Below are positions 42,346-50,611 of a stretch of 53,032 bases of DNA, one piece after another. Source of the DNA: Pseudonocardia sp. N23 (lineage in GTDB: Bacteria > Actinomycetota > Actinomycetes > Mycobacteriales > Pseudonocardiaceae). The notes beneath the pieces were generated by a model. It was not told the DNA's origin and made no database searches. It worked only from the letters and a program-made list of their open reading frames with translations. The position numbers and the translations under genes are program-made. The stretch is taken from positions 1 to 53,032 of the forward strand of contig NZ_BEGX01000115.1 of assembly GCF_002583555.1 (NCBI RefSeq). Reading direction: 5' to 3'. Position 1 is the stretch's first letter. Every line of letters starts with the position of its first letter.

Positions 42346-42369
42346 CCGGGCCCGCATCCGCGGGTCCGG
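42346..42369 (+). terminator. Hairpin directly after the HTH gene
   Basis: CCGGGCCCGC (42346-42355) pairs with GCGGGTCCGG (42360-42369), 10 bp with one G-T wobble and a 4-nt ATCC loop. It begins 1 bp past the HTH stop codon. Confidence 0.65.
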
Positions 42370-42386
42370 TGAGCAGGTCCGCCCGG

Positions 42387-42474
42387 CGTGCACGTCCTGG
42401 TCCTACGTGCACGGTGGGCGCTCCGGACGCGACGGGTAGCGTCGCCGTCCGGGGACGGACGTCCGGTCCGTCCC
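42387..42474. promoter_or_regulatory. Three inverted repeats and promoter upstream of the enoyl-CoA hydratase
   Basis: Repeat A: CGTGCACGT (42387-42395) with ACGTGCACG (42405-42413). Repeat B: GCGACG (42429-42434) with CGTCGC (42440-42445), enclosing the -10 candidate TAGCGT (42437-42442). Repeat C: GGGACGGAC (42452-42460) with GTCCGTCCC (42466-42474). All arms are perfect. A could be a regulator site, B an operator over the -10, and C a 5-prime-UTR hairpin or operator. Confidence 0.5.
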
Positions 42475-42499
42475 GCCGATGACGGAAGGCGGGAACGGC

Positions 42500-43336
42500 G
42501 TGAGCGCTGCGCATCCGGTGGGGGATCGCCCGGGCGAGCCCGATCTCGTCGCCCCTGATCTCCTGGCGCGCGGTGGCGTCGCCCTGGCGATCGACGGCGC
42601 CCGGGCGACGGTGACACTCGACCGGCCCGACCGGCTCAACGCACAGACCCCGGACACGTGGGCAGCCCTCGCCGCGATCGGCGAGAGCCTCCCCGCGGAC
42701 ATCCGTGCCGTCGTCGTGCGCGGCACCGGCCGCTCGTTCTCCGCCGGGCTCGACCGACGCCTCTTCACCCCCGAGGGCATCGACGGCACGCCCGGCATCG
42801 GGCACATCGCCGGACTGTCCGACGCCGATGCCGACGCGACGATCGCGCGCTACCAGGAGGGCTTCGTCTGGCTGCGCCATCCCCGGCTGCTCACCGTCGC
42901 GGCGGTGCAGGGCCACGCCATCGGCGGGGGCTTCCAGCTCGCGCTGGCCTGTGACCTGCGGATCGCGGCCGACGACGCCCAGTTCGCCATGGCCGAGACC
43001 ATGCTGGGCATCGTGCCCGACCTCGGCGGGACGGTGCCTCTGGTGCGGGCGGTCGGCTACGCCCGCGCCGTCGAGATCTGTCTGTCGGGCCGCCGGGTCG
43101 GCGCCGAGGAGGCGCTCGCGATCGGGCTGGTCCAGCAGGTCGTGCCCGTCTCGGAGCTCGACGCGACCGTCGACGCCGCCGTCGCGGCACTGACCGCCGC
43201 GCCCCCGGAGGCCGCGCGGGAGACACTGGGCCTGCTCGCGGGTGTCGCCGACGGGATCGACCCCGCCGCGGCGCTCGCCGCAGAACGCGCTGCGCAGCTG
43301 CGCAGGCTGCGGTCGCTGGCGGCGGGCGAGGGCTGA
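42500..43336 (+). CDS. Enoyl-CoA hydratase/isomerase family protein
   Basis: A 278-residue crotonase-fold protein. VTLDRPDRLNAQTPDTWAAL and VVVRGTGRSFSAGLDRRLF form the first oxyanion-hole strand. VQGHAIGGGFQLALACDLRIAADDAQF gives the second oxyanion Gly, and AETMLGIVPDLGGTVPLVRAVG the acid residue region. The C-terminal helix fits the trimer domain. It may hydrate enoyl-CoA esters in fatty-acid or branched-chain breakdown; the exact substrate is not known. The syntenic mycobacterial gene is echA12 (memory). GTG 42500 has a GGAAGGCGGG ribosome site; ATG 42479 is in frame but has none. Confidence 0.85.
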   Translation: MSAAHPVGDRPGEPDLVAPDLLARGGVALAIDGARATVTLDRPDRLNAQTPDTWAALAAIGESLPADIRAVVVRGTGRSFSAGLDRRLFTPEGIDGTPGIGHIAGLSDADADATIARYQEGFVWLRHPRLLTVAAVQGHAIGGGFQLALACDLRIAADDAQFAMAETMLGIVPDLGGTVPLVRAVGYARAVEICLSGRRVGAEEALAIGLVQQVVPVSELDATVDAAVAALTAAPPEAARETLGLLAGVADGIDPAAALAAERAAQLRRLRSLAAGEG

Positions 43337-43370
43337 TCCGGCTCCCGGCCGGATGCCGGGAGGTGCAGTG

Positions 43371-45353
43371 GTGGACAACAGGTTCCGAGTGATGAGCGGT
43401 GTCGTGAACGCCGCGGACACCCCACGCTCGATCACGCCGGGGACCGCGCGGCGGATCTGGGAGTTCGCGCGCCCGCACCGGCGCGGCATCACGGCGTTCG
43501 TCGCCCTCACCGTTGTCTCCGCCGTGATCGGGGTGGCGACGCCGCTGCTCGCGGGCCGGGTCGTCGACGCCATCGTCCGCGGCGGCGGGACGCCCGGGGC
43601 CGCGGAGATCGCGGCCGGCGTCGTCCTCGGGCTCGCCGCCGGGATCGCCGCGCTCGCGGTCACCGACGCCGTGCTCGGGCTGGTGTCGCGCTGGTTCTCC
43701 GCGCGGGTGGGGGAGCAGCTCATCGTCGACCTGCGGTGCGCGGTCTACGAGCACGTGCAGCGCATGCCGATCGCGTTCTTCACCCGGACCCGTACCGGCG
43801 CGCTGGTGAGCCGGCTCAACAACGACGTCATCGGCGCGCAGTCGGCCATCACCTCGACGCTGGCGAACCTCGTCAGCAACTCGATCGCGCTCGTGCTGGC
43901 GCTCGTCGTGATGCTCGGGCTGGCATGGCAGGTGACGCTGTGCGCGCTGGTGCTGCTGCCGGTCTTCGTGATCCCGGCCCGGCGGATGGGCAGGCGCATC
44001 GCCGATCTGCGTCGTGAGTCGGCGAACCTCAACGCGTCGATGAGCGCCCAGATGACCGAGCGGTTCTCCGCGCCCGGCGCGACGCTGGTGACGTTGTTCG
44101 GGCGCCCCGCCGAGGAAGCGGGCGAGTTCCGCGACCGCGCCGTGCGCGTGCGCGACATCGGGGTGCGGACGGCGATGGTGTCGCGCGTGTTCGTCACGGC
44201 CCTGTCGCTGGTGTCGGCGCTGGCCCAGGCGCTCGTCTACGGCCTCGGCGGCTGGCTCGCGGTCACCGGCCGGATCGAGGCGGGCACCGTCGTCTCCCTC
44301 GCCCTGCTGCTCACGCGGCTCTACAGCCCGATGACGGCGCTGGCCAACGCCCGCGTCGACGTGATGACCGCGCTGGTGTCGTTCGAGCGCGTCTTCGAGG
44401 TCCTCGACCTCGTCCCGATGATCACCGAGCGGCCGGGGGCCCGCGCGGTGCCCGACGGGCCGGTCGGCGTCGTGTTCGGCGACGTGCACTTCGGCTACCC
44501 GGGCGCGCAGCAGGTCTCGCTGGCGTCGCTGGAGGAGGTCGCGGTGCTCGACGACCGCGCCGGCCGGGAGGTGCTGCACGGCATCGACCTGGAGGTCGCG
44601 CCCGGCACGATGCTGGCGCTGGTCGGGTCGTCCGGGGCCGGCAAGTCCACGATCGCCTCGCTCGTCCCGCGGCTCTACGACGTCGACACCGGGTCCGTGC
44701 AGGTCGGGGGCATCGACGTGCGGGACCTGACGTTCACGTCGCTGCGCGGGGCCGTGGGTGTGGTGACCCAGGACGGGCACCTGTTCCACGACACCGTTGC
44801 CGCGAACCTGCGCTACGCCGCCCCCGGCACCACCGACGACGAGCTGTGGTCGGCGCTGCGCCGGGCCCGCCTCGACGACATGGTCCGGTCGCTGCCCGAC
44901 GGGCTCGGCACGGTCGTGGGGGAGCGGGGCTACCGGCTCTCGGGCGGGGAACGGCAGCGGCTGACGATCGCGCGGCTGCTGCTCGCCCGCCCGCGGGTCG
45001 TGATCCTCGACGAGGCGACCGCGCATCTCGACTCGGAGTCCGAGGCGGCGGTGCAGGAGGCGCTGGCCGAGGCGCTCGCGGGGCGGACGGCCGTCGTCAT
45101 CGCGCACCGGCTGTCCACGGTCCGGGCCGCCGACACGATCGCCGTGGTCGAGGACGGTCGGGTCGTGGAGCGCGGCACCCACGACGACCTGCTGGCCGCC
45201 GGCGGCCGCTACGCGCTGCTGTACCGGACACAGTTCGCGACCCATCCGGGGGTGGGCGGGGCCGGTGACGAGATGTGCGGCATCGACGGCTGTACGGTGC
45301 CGCACGGTGGGCCGCACGGCGGCCCGCACCGTGTCCACGATCTCGTCGACTGA
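43371..45353 (+). CDS. ABC exporter (fused permease-ATPase) with Cys/His-rich tail
   Basis: A 660-residue type IV ABC exporter half-transporter. Six hydrophobic segments lie in the first ~330 residues, and IAFFTRTRTGALVSRLNNDV is the typical intracellular coupling loop. The ATPase has FGYPGAQQ, Walker A VGSSGAGKSTI, signature RLSGGERQRLTIA, Walker B VVILDEATAHLD and the switch His in VIAHRLSTVRAAD. An extra ~20 residues (VSLASLEEVAVLDDRAGR) lie before the second strand of the ATPase. The last 30 residues read MCGIDGCTVPHGGPHGGPHRVH, two Cys and several His, like a metal-binding tail. GTG 43371 has GGGAGG 7 bp upstream; GTG 43368 is the alternative. Cargo unknown. Confidence 0.88.
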   Translation: MDNRFRVMSGVVNAADTPRSITPGTARRIWEFARPHRRGITAFVALTVVSAVIGVATPLLAGRVVDAIVRGGGTPGAAEIAAGVVLGLAAGIAALAVTDAVLGLVSRWFSARVGEQLIVDLRCAVYEHVQRMPIAFFTRTRTGALVSRLNNDVIGAQSAITSTLANLVSNSIALVLALVVMLGLAWQVTLCALVLLPVFVIPARRMGRRIADLRRESANLNASMSAQMTERFSAPGATLVTLFGRPAEEAGEFRDRAVRVRDIGVRTAMVSRVFVTALSLVSALAQALVYGLGGWLAVTGRIEAGTVVSLALLLTRLYSPMTALANARVDVMTALVSFERVFEVLDLVPMITERPGARAVPDGPVGVVFGDVHFGYPGAQQVSLASLEEVAVLDDRAGREVLHGIDLEVAPGTMLALVGSSGAGKSTIASLVPRLYDVDTGSVQVGGIDVRDLTFTSLRGAVGVVTQDGHLFHDTVAANLRYAAPGTTDDELWSALRRARLDDMVRSLPDGLGTVVGERGYRLSGGERQRLTIARLLLARPRVVILDEATAHLDSESEAAVQEALAEALAGRTAVVIAHRLSTVRAADTIAVVEDGRVVERGTHDDLLAAGGRYALLYRTQFATHPGVGGAGDEMCGIDGCTVPHGGPHGGPHRVHDLVD

Positions 45354-45372
45354 CGGCCCGGGGCCACCGCAC

Positions 45373-45394
45373 ACAGTTGTAGCGTGCTAACTGT
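45373..45394. promoter_or_regulatory. Operator-like inverted repeat before the MFS gene
   Basis: ACAGTT (45373-45378) and AACTGT (45389-45394) are perfect arms separated by 10 bp, and a second repeat TAGC-GT-GCTA is nested inside, offset by one base. The 22-bp size and position 30 bp before the MFS start resemble TetR-family operators. The site also has the few AT-rich bases of the region and probably overlaps the promoter. Confidence 0.5.
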
Positions 45395-45423
45395 TCGGTG
45401 CGGAGGCGACGGATCGGAGCGCG

Positions 45424-46890
45424 ATGACGGACGCGACACCCCGTCGACGGTCGCTGATCCTCGCCATCTGCTGCTCGAGCCTGTTCGTCGTCAGCCTCGA
45501 CAACACGATCGTCAACGTCGCCCTGCCCTCCGTCGCCCGTGACCTCGGCTCGTCGCTCAGCGCGCTGCAGTGGGTCGTCGACGCCTACCTGCTCGTCCTC
45601 GCCTCCCTGCTCATGCTCGCGGGCTCGACCGGTGACCGGATCGGCCGCCGCCGCATCTTCCAGATCGGGCTCGGGATCTTCGGCCTCGGCTCGCTGCTGT
45701 GCAGCCTCGCGCCCACCACCGGGTCGCTCATCGCGTTCCGGATGGTGCAGGCCGTCGGCGGGTCGATGATGAACCCCGTCGCGATGTCGATCATCACCAA
45801 CACCTTCCCCGACCGGCGCGAACGGGCCCGGGCCATCGGGATGTGGGGCAGTGTCGCCGGGATCAGCATGGCGCTGGGCCCGCTGCTGGGCGGTGTGCTC
45901 GTCGACGCCGTCGGCTGGCGGTCGATCTTCTGGGTCAACGTACCTGTCACGGTCGCGGCGATCGTGCTCACCGCGCGGTACGTGCCGGAGTCGCGGTCCG
46001 ACAGGCCCCGCCGCGTCGACCCGCTGGGCCAGGTCCTGATCGTGGCCCTGCTGGGCGGGGTCACGTTCGGCATCATCGAGACGCCGGCGCGGGGCATCGG
46101 TTCCCCTGCGGTGCTGGGAGCCTTCGCGGTCGCCCTCGTCGCCGCCGTGGTGCTCGTCCCGGTGGAGCTGCGCCGCCGGGAACCGCTGCTCGACCCCCGG
46201 TTCTTCCGCAGCGTCTCCTTCAGCTCGGCGACGGTCATCGCGGTGGCCGCGTTCGCGGCGCTCGCCGGCTTCCTGTTCCTCAATGCCCTGTACCTGCAGG
46301 GCGTGCGCGGGTACAGCGCGCTGCACGCCGGGCTGCTGACGTTGCCGATGGCGGCCGGGGTGGCGCTGCTGCCGCCGCTGTCGGGGCGGCTCGTCGGCAC
46401 CCGGGGGCCGCGGATCCCACTGGTGGTCGGCGGGATCGGCCTCGCCGCGGGCGGTGTACTGCTCACGACGCTCGCCGACGCGACCCCGATTGCGCTGCTG
46501 ATGGTCGCCTACGTCGTGTTCGGCATCGGTTCCGGGATGGTGAACGCGCCGATCACGTACGCGACCGTCTCCGGGATGCCGCCGAGCCAGGCCGGGGTGG
46601 CCGCCGCTGTCGCGTCGACGAGCCGGCAGGTCGGGTCGGCGCTGGGCATCGCGGTGCTCGGCGCGATCGTCACCGCGGGGACGACCGGCGCGGGTGCGAC
46701 GGGCCTGGCTCAGGCGAGCCACACCGCGTGGTGGGTCGTGACGGGCTGCGGGATCGGCGTCGCCGTCCTCGGGGTCGTCTGCACGAGCGGGTGGGGCAGG
46801 CGTGTCGACGATCGTGCGGCCGAGGTGATCGCCGCCCACGCGGAGCGCCGGCACGAGGCCGCGACCACAACCCGGGCCGCGACCACCTGA
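45424..46890 (+). CDS. DHA2-type MFS drug efflux transporter
   Basis: A 488-residue, probably 14-span, proton-driven exporter of the EmrB/QacA family. Motif D1 is SLDNTIVNVALPSVARDL, motif A is GDRIGRRRIFQIG, and motif C is ALGPLLGGVLVDAVGWRSIFWVN. The last hydrophobic segment is followed by an Arg/Ala/Thr-rich cytoplasmic tail. Such pumps extrude cationic or amphiphilic drugs; substrate cannot be told. Just upstream lies an inverted-repeat operator candidate. The AcnR-type regulator downstream is convergent. The end of the gene merges into a 22-bp tandem repeat that codes the last residues. Confidence 0.92.
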   Translation: MTDATPRRRSLILAICCSSLFVVSLDNTIVNVALPSVARDLGSSLSALQWVVDAYLLVLASLLMLAGSTGDRIGRRRIFQIGLGIFGLGSLLCSLAPTTGSLIAFRMVQAVGGSMMNPVAMSIITNTFPDRRERARAIGMWGSVAGISMALGPLLGGVLVDAVGWRSIFWVNVPVTVAAIVLTARYVPESRSDRPRRVDPLGQVLIVALLGGVTFGIIETPARGIGSPAVLGAFAVALVAAVVLVPVELRRREPLLDPRFFRSVSFSSATVIAVAAFAALAGFLFLNALYLQGVRGYSALHAGLLTLPMAAGVALLPPLSGRLVGTRGPRIPLVVGGIGLAAGGVLLTTLADATPIALLMVAYVVFGIGSGMVNAPITYATVSGMPPSQAGVAAAVASTSRQVGSALGIAVLGAIVTAGTTGAGATGLAQASHTAWWVVTGCGIGVAVLGVVCTSGWGRRVDDRAAEVIAAHAERRHEAATTTRAATT

Positions 46891-46954
46891 ATCCGGGCCG
46901 CGACGACCTGGACCCCGGTCCGCGACGACCTGGACCCCGGTCCGCGGCCACCTG
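46869..46954. repeat. 22-bp tandem repeat across the MFS stop codon
   Basis: Four units of about 21-22 bp begin at 46869, 46890, 46912 and 46934. Each has the core CCGGKCCGCGRCSACCTG. The first encodes the last residues of the MFS protein, and the TGA stop (46888-46890) falls at the first junction. A partial unit precedes them inside the gene. Confidence 0.8.
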
Positions 46955-46994
46955 TGGATCGCAGGTCATGTCACTGAGGTCATTCGCGTCCACC

Positions 46995-47012
46995 GGGTGC
47001 GACGCTGCACCC
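46995..47012. terminator. Small hairpin between MFS gene and acnR
   Basis: GGGTGC (46995-47000) pairs with GCACCC (47007-47012) around a 6-nt loop, between two convergent genes. The stem is short, so terminator function is tentative. Confidence 0.35.
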
Positions 47013-47117
47013 AGCAGACGACTCCACCGTGGCAGCAGGGGTGACGTCGGTCAAGCCGCCGATCTTGCCGACGGGCGCCACCTCCGTCCGGGTGACGTCG
47101 CCGGACCGTGCCTCCGC

Positions 47118-47705
47118 TCAGACGTCCGCGGGGGCGCCCGCGCGCCGCACCGACTGCTCGACGACGTCGAGCACCCGGCCCAGGTCGCCCGCGGGCAGCC
47201 CCATCGCGAGGTGGGACACGAGCCCCTCCAGGACGAGCTCCAGGTACTGGGTGAGGACCGTGAGGTCGACGTCGGGGCGCAGGGCACCGGACGCCGCCTG
47301 CCGCTCCAGCCGTGCCCGTGTCGCGCCCGTCAGCTCGGCCGAGTACGCCTGCCACGACTCGCGGAACGTCGGGTCGGTGCGCGCCTTGCGGGCCGTCTCC
47401 AGATAGGTCCCGGTCCAGCCCGCGGGCCGGCTGTCGGGGGAGGACAGCAGCTCGCGCATGACCTGGACGAGGCCCTGCTCGGCCACGACCTCGGCCATCA
47501 CCCGGGCGTCCTGCGCGGCGATCGCGAGGAACAGCGCCTGTTTGTCGCGGAAGTAGTGGAAGATCGCTCCGCGCGACATCCCGGTGGTCTGTTCGAGCCG
47601 GCGCACCGTGGCGCCCTCGTAGCCGTGACGGGCGAAGCAGGCGCGCGCGCCGTCGAGGATCTGGCGGCGGCGCGCCTCGAGCTGGTCGGAGCTGACGCGG
47701 GGCAC
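47118..47705 (-). CDS. acnR: AcnR-type TetR family repressor
   Basis: A 195-residue TetR regulator. The start MPRVSSDQLEARRRQILDGARACFARHGYEGATVRRLE and the HTH around residues 33-52 (TTGMSRGAIFHYFRDK) match the AcnR group, whose members repress aconitase in Corynebacterium and mycobacteria. The C-terminal ligand domain follows (RKARTDPTFRESWQAYSAELTGATRARL). The aconitase gene, normally adjacent, is not in the window. A perfect palindrome, TCCGTACGTACGGA, lies 12 bp upstream of the GTG 47705 start, so autoregulation is likely. It could control distant acn, or the neighbouring MFS or egt genes; not known. Confidence 0.8.
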   Translation of the reverse strand: MPRVSSDQLEARRRQILDGARACFARHGYEGATVRRLEQTTGMSRGAIFHYFRDKQALFLAIAAQDARVMAEVVAEQGLVQVMRELLSSPDSRPAGWTGTYLETARKARTDPTFRESWQAYSAELTGATRARLERQAASGALRPDVDLTVLTQYLELVLEGLVSHLAMGLPAGDLGRVLDVVEQSVRRAGAPADV

Positions 47706-47716
47706 GATCCCAGTAT

Positions 47717-47730
47717 TCCGTACGTACGGA
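47717..47730. promoter_or_regulatory. Palindromic operator candidate upstream of acnR
   Basis: TCCGTACGTACGGA is a perfect 14-bp palindrome between acnR and egtA. It contains GTAC elements like the corynebacterial AcnR motif (CAGNAC-N4-GTACTG, memory), but the spacing does not fit that motif exactly. On the minus strand AATACT follows as a possible -10. Confidence 0.5.
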
Positions 47731-47820
47731 TTGCGGGGACCGCACCGGGGCACCGGCGGGACGCGTCCGCGCAATCGGATCGTCGCCTGCGCAACACCGG
47801 CGAATGTCGGTCCCTCCGAG

Positions 47821-47826
47821 TACCGT
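47821..47826 (+). promoter_or_regulatory. -10 box of the egt operon
   Basis: TACCGT is followed by 7 bp and GTG ATG at 47834-47839, so the egtA mRNA is predicted to be leaderless or to have only a few leader bases. No clear -35. Confidence 0.4.
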
Positions 47827-47836
47827 TTTCGGGGTG

Positions 47837-49252
47837 ATGCAGGAGACGGGTGTCGCCGAGCCCATGGCCGGCCCCTCCCAGGCACGGGTGCAGCAGTTGC
47901 GCAGCCTGTCCGAGGCGGAGGCCTACGTGGCGTCGGTGTGTTTCAAGCACGGTCCTCCGCGGCTCCTCGGGGTCGAGCTGGAATGGCTCGTCCACGCCGG
48001 TGCCTCCCCCGGGGCGCCGCCGGACAGAGCCGCCCTCGGGGCAGCCCTCGGCCCGCACGCCCCCACCACTCTCGTCCCGTCGTCCCCGGCCCAGGCGCTC
48101 CCGCACGGTTCCACCGTGACGGTCGAGCCCGGCGGCCAGGTCGAGCTGGCAAGTCCGCCGCTGGCCGACCTCGGCACGTTGCTCCGGGCCGTCACCGCCG
48201 ATGCCGCGGAACTCCACCGCCGCCTCGCCGAACACGGACTCACGGTTCAGCCACGAGCCACCGACTCCCTCCGCCCGCCGACGCGCATCCTCGAGCTGCC
48301 CCGGTACGCGGCGATGGAGCGCGCGTTCGACCGCAACGGCCCCTACGGCCGCAGCGGCATGTGCTCCACCTCCGCCGTCCAGGTGTGTCTCGACGTCGGG
48401 ACCGAGGCCGACCTCCCGGTGCGGTGGGAGACGCTGCACGCACTGGGCCCGGTGCTGCTGGCCGCCTTCGCGAACTCGCCGGTCCTCCACGGCAGGCGCA
48501 CCGGCTGGAAGTCCTCGAGGATGGCGTGCTGGCTCTCGGCCGACCCGGCCCGCACCTTCCCGCCGGCTCCGCTGTCGGCCGACCCGGAGGCCGACTGGGC
48601 CGCGCGCGTCCTGGCGACCCCGCTGCTGTGCGTGCGCCGCGACGAGGGGCCCTGGGACGCGCCCGCCGGAGTGACGTTCGCCGACTGGATCGCGGGCGCG
48701 ATGCCGACGCCGCCGACCACGGCCGACCTCGACTACCACGTGTCGACGCTGTTCCCGCCGGTGCGGGCGCACGGACACCTGGAGGTCCGCTACGTCGACG
48801 GGCAGGCCGGCGACGGCTGGGCGCTGCCCACCGCGGTCCTCGTCGCGCTGCTCTCCCGGCCCGAGGTCACCGCGCAGGCCCGGGAGCTGTGCCGGCCCGT
48901 CGCGGGGCGCTGGATCGAGGCGGCCCGGTGCGGCCTGGAGGACGGGCCGCTCGCCGCCGCGGCCGGTCCGGTGTTCGAGCTCGCCTGCGACGCGCTCCGC
49001 ACCCTCGGGGCGCCCCCTGCGCTGCAGGAGGCGCTGGAGGACATGACGGCCCGGCAGGTCCTGCTGGGCCGGTGTCCGGCCGACGACCCGCTCGACGAGG
49101 AGCGGCGAATCTGGACCGTCGACCCGCAGGACGCCTGGGAGGTCCTCGCCGACGCCCCGCCGCTCGCTGACGCCTGCCGGGCCCGGCCCGGCAGCCCGGT
49201 CGATCGCGGTCCGGCCTCACTCCACCCCGGTTCGGAAGGAGAACCGTCGTGA
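47837..49252 (+). CDS. egtA: Ergothioneine biosynthesis glutamate-cysteine ligase EgtA
   Basis: EgtA makes gamma-glutamylcysteine, the sulfur donor for ergothioneine in actinobacteria. The 471-residue protein has GVELEWLVHA near the N-terminus (the ATP-Mg acid site of the GCS2 fold), TVTVEPGGQVELASPP, GRSGMCSTSAVQVCLDVG, FANSPVLHGRRTGWKSSRM, and YHVSTLFPPVRAHGHLEVRYVDGQ. These match EgtA. ATG 47837 is used; GTG 47834, directly before it, may be the real start if the mRNA is leaderless, and GTG 47804 is further upstream. The stop overlaps egtB (GTGA). Confidence 0.93.
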   Translation: MQETGVAEPMAGPSQARVQQLRSLSEAEAYVASVCFKHGPPRLLGVELEWLVHAGASPGAPPDRAALGAALGPHAPTTLVPSSPAQALPHGSTVTVEPGGQVELASPPLADLGTLLRAVTADAAELHRRLAEHGLTVQPRATDSLRPPTRILELPRYAAMERAFDRNGPYGRSGMCSTSAVQVCLDVGTEADLPVRWETLHALGPVLLAAFANSPVLHGRRTGWKSSRMACWLSADPARTFPPAPLSADPEADWAARVLATPLLCVRRDEGPWDAPAGVTFADWIAGAMPTPPTTADLDYHVSTLFPPVRAHGHLEVRYVDGQAGDGWALPTAVLVALLSRPEVTAQARELCRPVAGRWIEAARCGLEDGPLAAAAGPVFELACDALRTLGAPPALQEALEDMTARQVLLGRCPADDPLDEERRIWTVDPQDAWEVLADAPPLADACRARPGSPVDRGPASLHPGSEGEPS

Positions 49253-50607
49253 CGATCGACCCCGCCCCCGCAGCCCTCGACGAGGAGACCGTCCGGTCCC
49301 GCGTCGCCGAGCTGCTCGGCCGGTCCAGGGCCCGCAGTACCGCCCTCACCGACGCCGTCGACGAGTCCGACCTGGTCGCGCAGCACTCACCGTTGATGTC
49401 GCCGCTGGTGTGGGACCTCGCCCACATCGGCAGCCAGGAGGAGCTCTGGCTGGTGCGGGACGTCGGCGGTCGCGAGCCGCTGCGCCCCGAGATCGACGGG
49501 CTCTACGACGCCTTCCAGCACAGCCGCGCGAGCCGCGTCGACCTGCCGCTGCTGACCCCGGCCGAGGCCCGCACCTACATCGCCGAGGTGCGCGACAAGG
49601 CCCTCGACGCGCTCGACCGGACCCCGCTGCGCGGGCGTCGCCTCGTCGACAACGGGTTCGCGTTCGGCATGATCGTCCAGCACGAGCAGCAGCACGACGA
49701 GACGATGCTCGCCACCCACCAGCTGCGGCTCGGCGCGCCCGTGCTGCACGCGGCCGCACCGCCCGCGGGGGTCGACCCGGTCCGGCTCGGGCCACGCGAG
49801 GTCCTCGTCCCCGGCGGCCGGTTCGTGCTCGGCACCTCGGCCGAGCCGTGGGCCCTGGACAACGAGCGCCCCGCCCATCCGGTCGACCTGCCCGCCTTCG
49901 TGATCGACACCTACCCCGTGACCAACGGCGAGTACGTCGCGTTCGTCGAGGCCGGCGGCTACGACGACCCGCGCTGGTGGAGCGAGGCCGGCTGGGCGCA
50001 CCGCGTCGACGCCGGGCTGGTCGCCCCGCAGTTCTGGGAGCGCGACACGTCCGGCACGTGGTGGCGCCGCCGGTTCGGTGTCGTCGAGGCAGTGCCGGCC
50101 GACGAACCGGTCGTGCACGTCTGCTTCCACGAGGCGGCCGCCTACGCGGCCTGGGCGGGCAAGCGCCTGCCCACCGAGGCCGAGTGGGAGAAGGCCGCCC
50201 GCCACGACCCGGCCACCGGCCGGTCCCGGCGCTTCCCGTGGGGCGACGACGACCCGACGCCCGCCCACGCCAACCTGGGCCAGCGCCACCTGCGGCCCGC
50301 CCCGGTCGGTGCCTACCCGGCCGGTGCGTCCGCCCACGGGGTGCACCAGCTGATGGGCGACGTCTGGGAGTGGTGCGACACCGGCTTCCACCCGTATCCG
50401 GGGTTCGAGATGTTCCCGTACCCGGAGTACTCCCAGGTGTTCTTCGGGGGCGACTACAAGATCCTGCGCGGCGGCTCGTTCGGCACCGACCCGTCGGCGG
50501 TCCGGGCGACGTTCCGCAACTGGGACCACCCCATCCGCCGGCAGATCTTCTCCGGGTTCCGCTGCGCCCGCGACGCGACGCCGGCCGAGTCCGCCGGGGG
50601 GCTGTGA
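49249..50607 (+). CDS. egtB: Iron-dependent ergothioneine sulfoxide synthase EgtB
   Basis: EgtB joins gamma-glutamylcysteine to hercynine using O2 and a non-heme Fe(II). In 452 residues the DinB-like N-terminal domain provides the Fe ligands His59 (WDLAHIG) and the HX3HXE motif HEQQHDE with His145, His149 and Glu151. The C-terminal formylglycine-generating-enzyme-like domain includes PGGRFVLGTS, YPVTNGEYVAFVEAGGY, AAYAAWAGKRLPTEAEWEKAAR, MGDVWEWCDT, ILRGGSFGTD and RNWDHPIRRQIFSGFRCARD. GTG 49249 overlaps the egtA stop. egtC follows after 4 bp. Confidence 0.97.
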   Translation: MTIDPAPAALDEETVRSRVAELLGRSRARSTALTDAVDESDLVAQHSPLMSPLVWDLAHIGSQEELWLVRDVGGREPLRPEIDGLYDAFQHSRASRVDLPLLTPAEARTYIAEVRDKALDALDRTPLRGRRLVDNGFAFGMIVQHEQQHDETMLATHQLRLGAPVLHAAAPPAGVDPVRLGPREVLVPGGRFVLGTSAEPWALDNERPAHPVDLPAFVIDTYPVTNGEYVAFVEAGGYDDPRWWSEAGWAHRVDAGLVAPQFWERDTSGTWWRRRFGVVEAVPADEPVVHVCFHEAAAYAAWAGKRLPTEAEWEKAARHDPATGRSRRFPWGDDDPTPAHANLGQRHLRPAPVGAYPAGASAHGVHQLMGDVWEWCDTGFHPYPGFEMFPYPEYSQVFFGGDYKILRGGSFGTDPSAVRATFRNWDHPIRRQIFSGFRCARDATPAESAGGL

Positions 50608-50611
50608 CGGC

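Noticed and set aside
47711..47726. Exact corynebacterial AcnR motif
   Set aside because: CAGTAT and GTAC are present, but the spacing is one base short and the right half does not match. The symmetrical TCCGTACGTACGGA was reported as the operator candidate instead.
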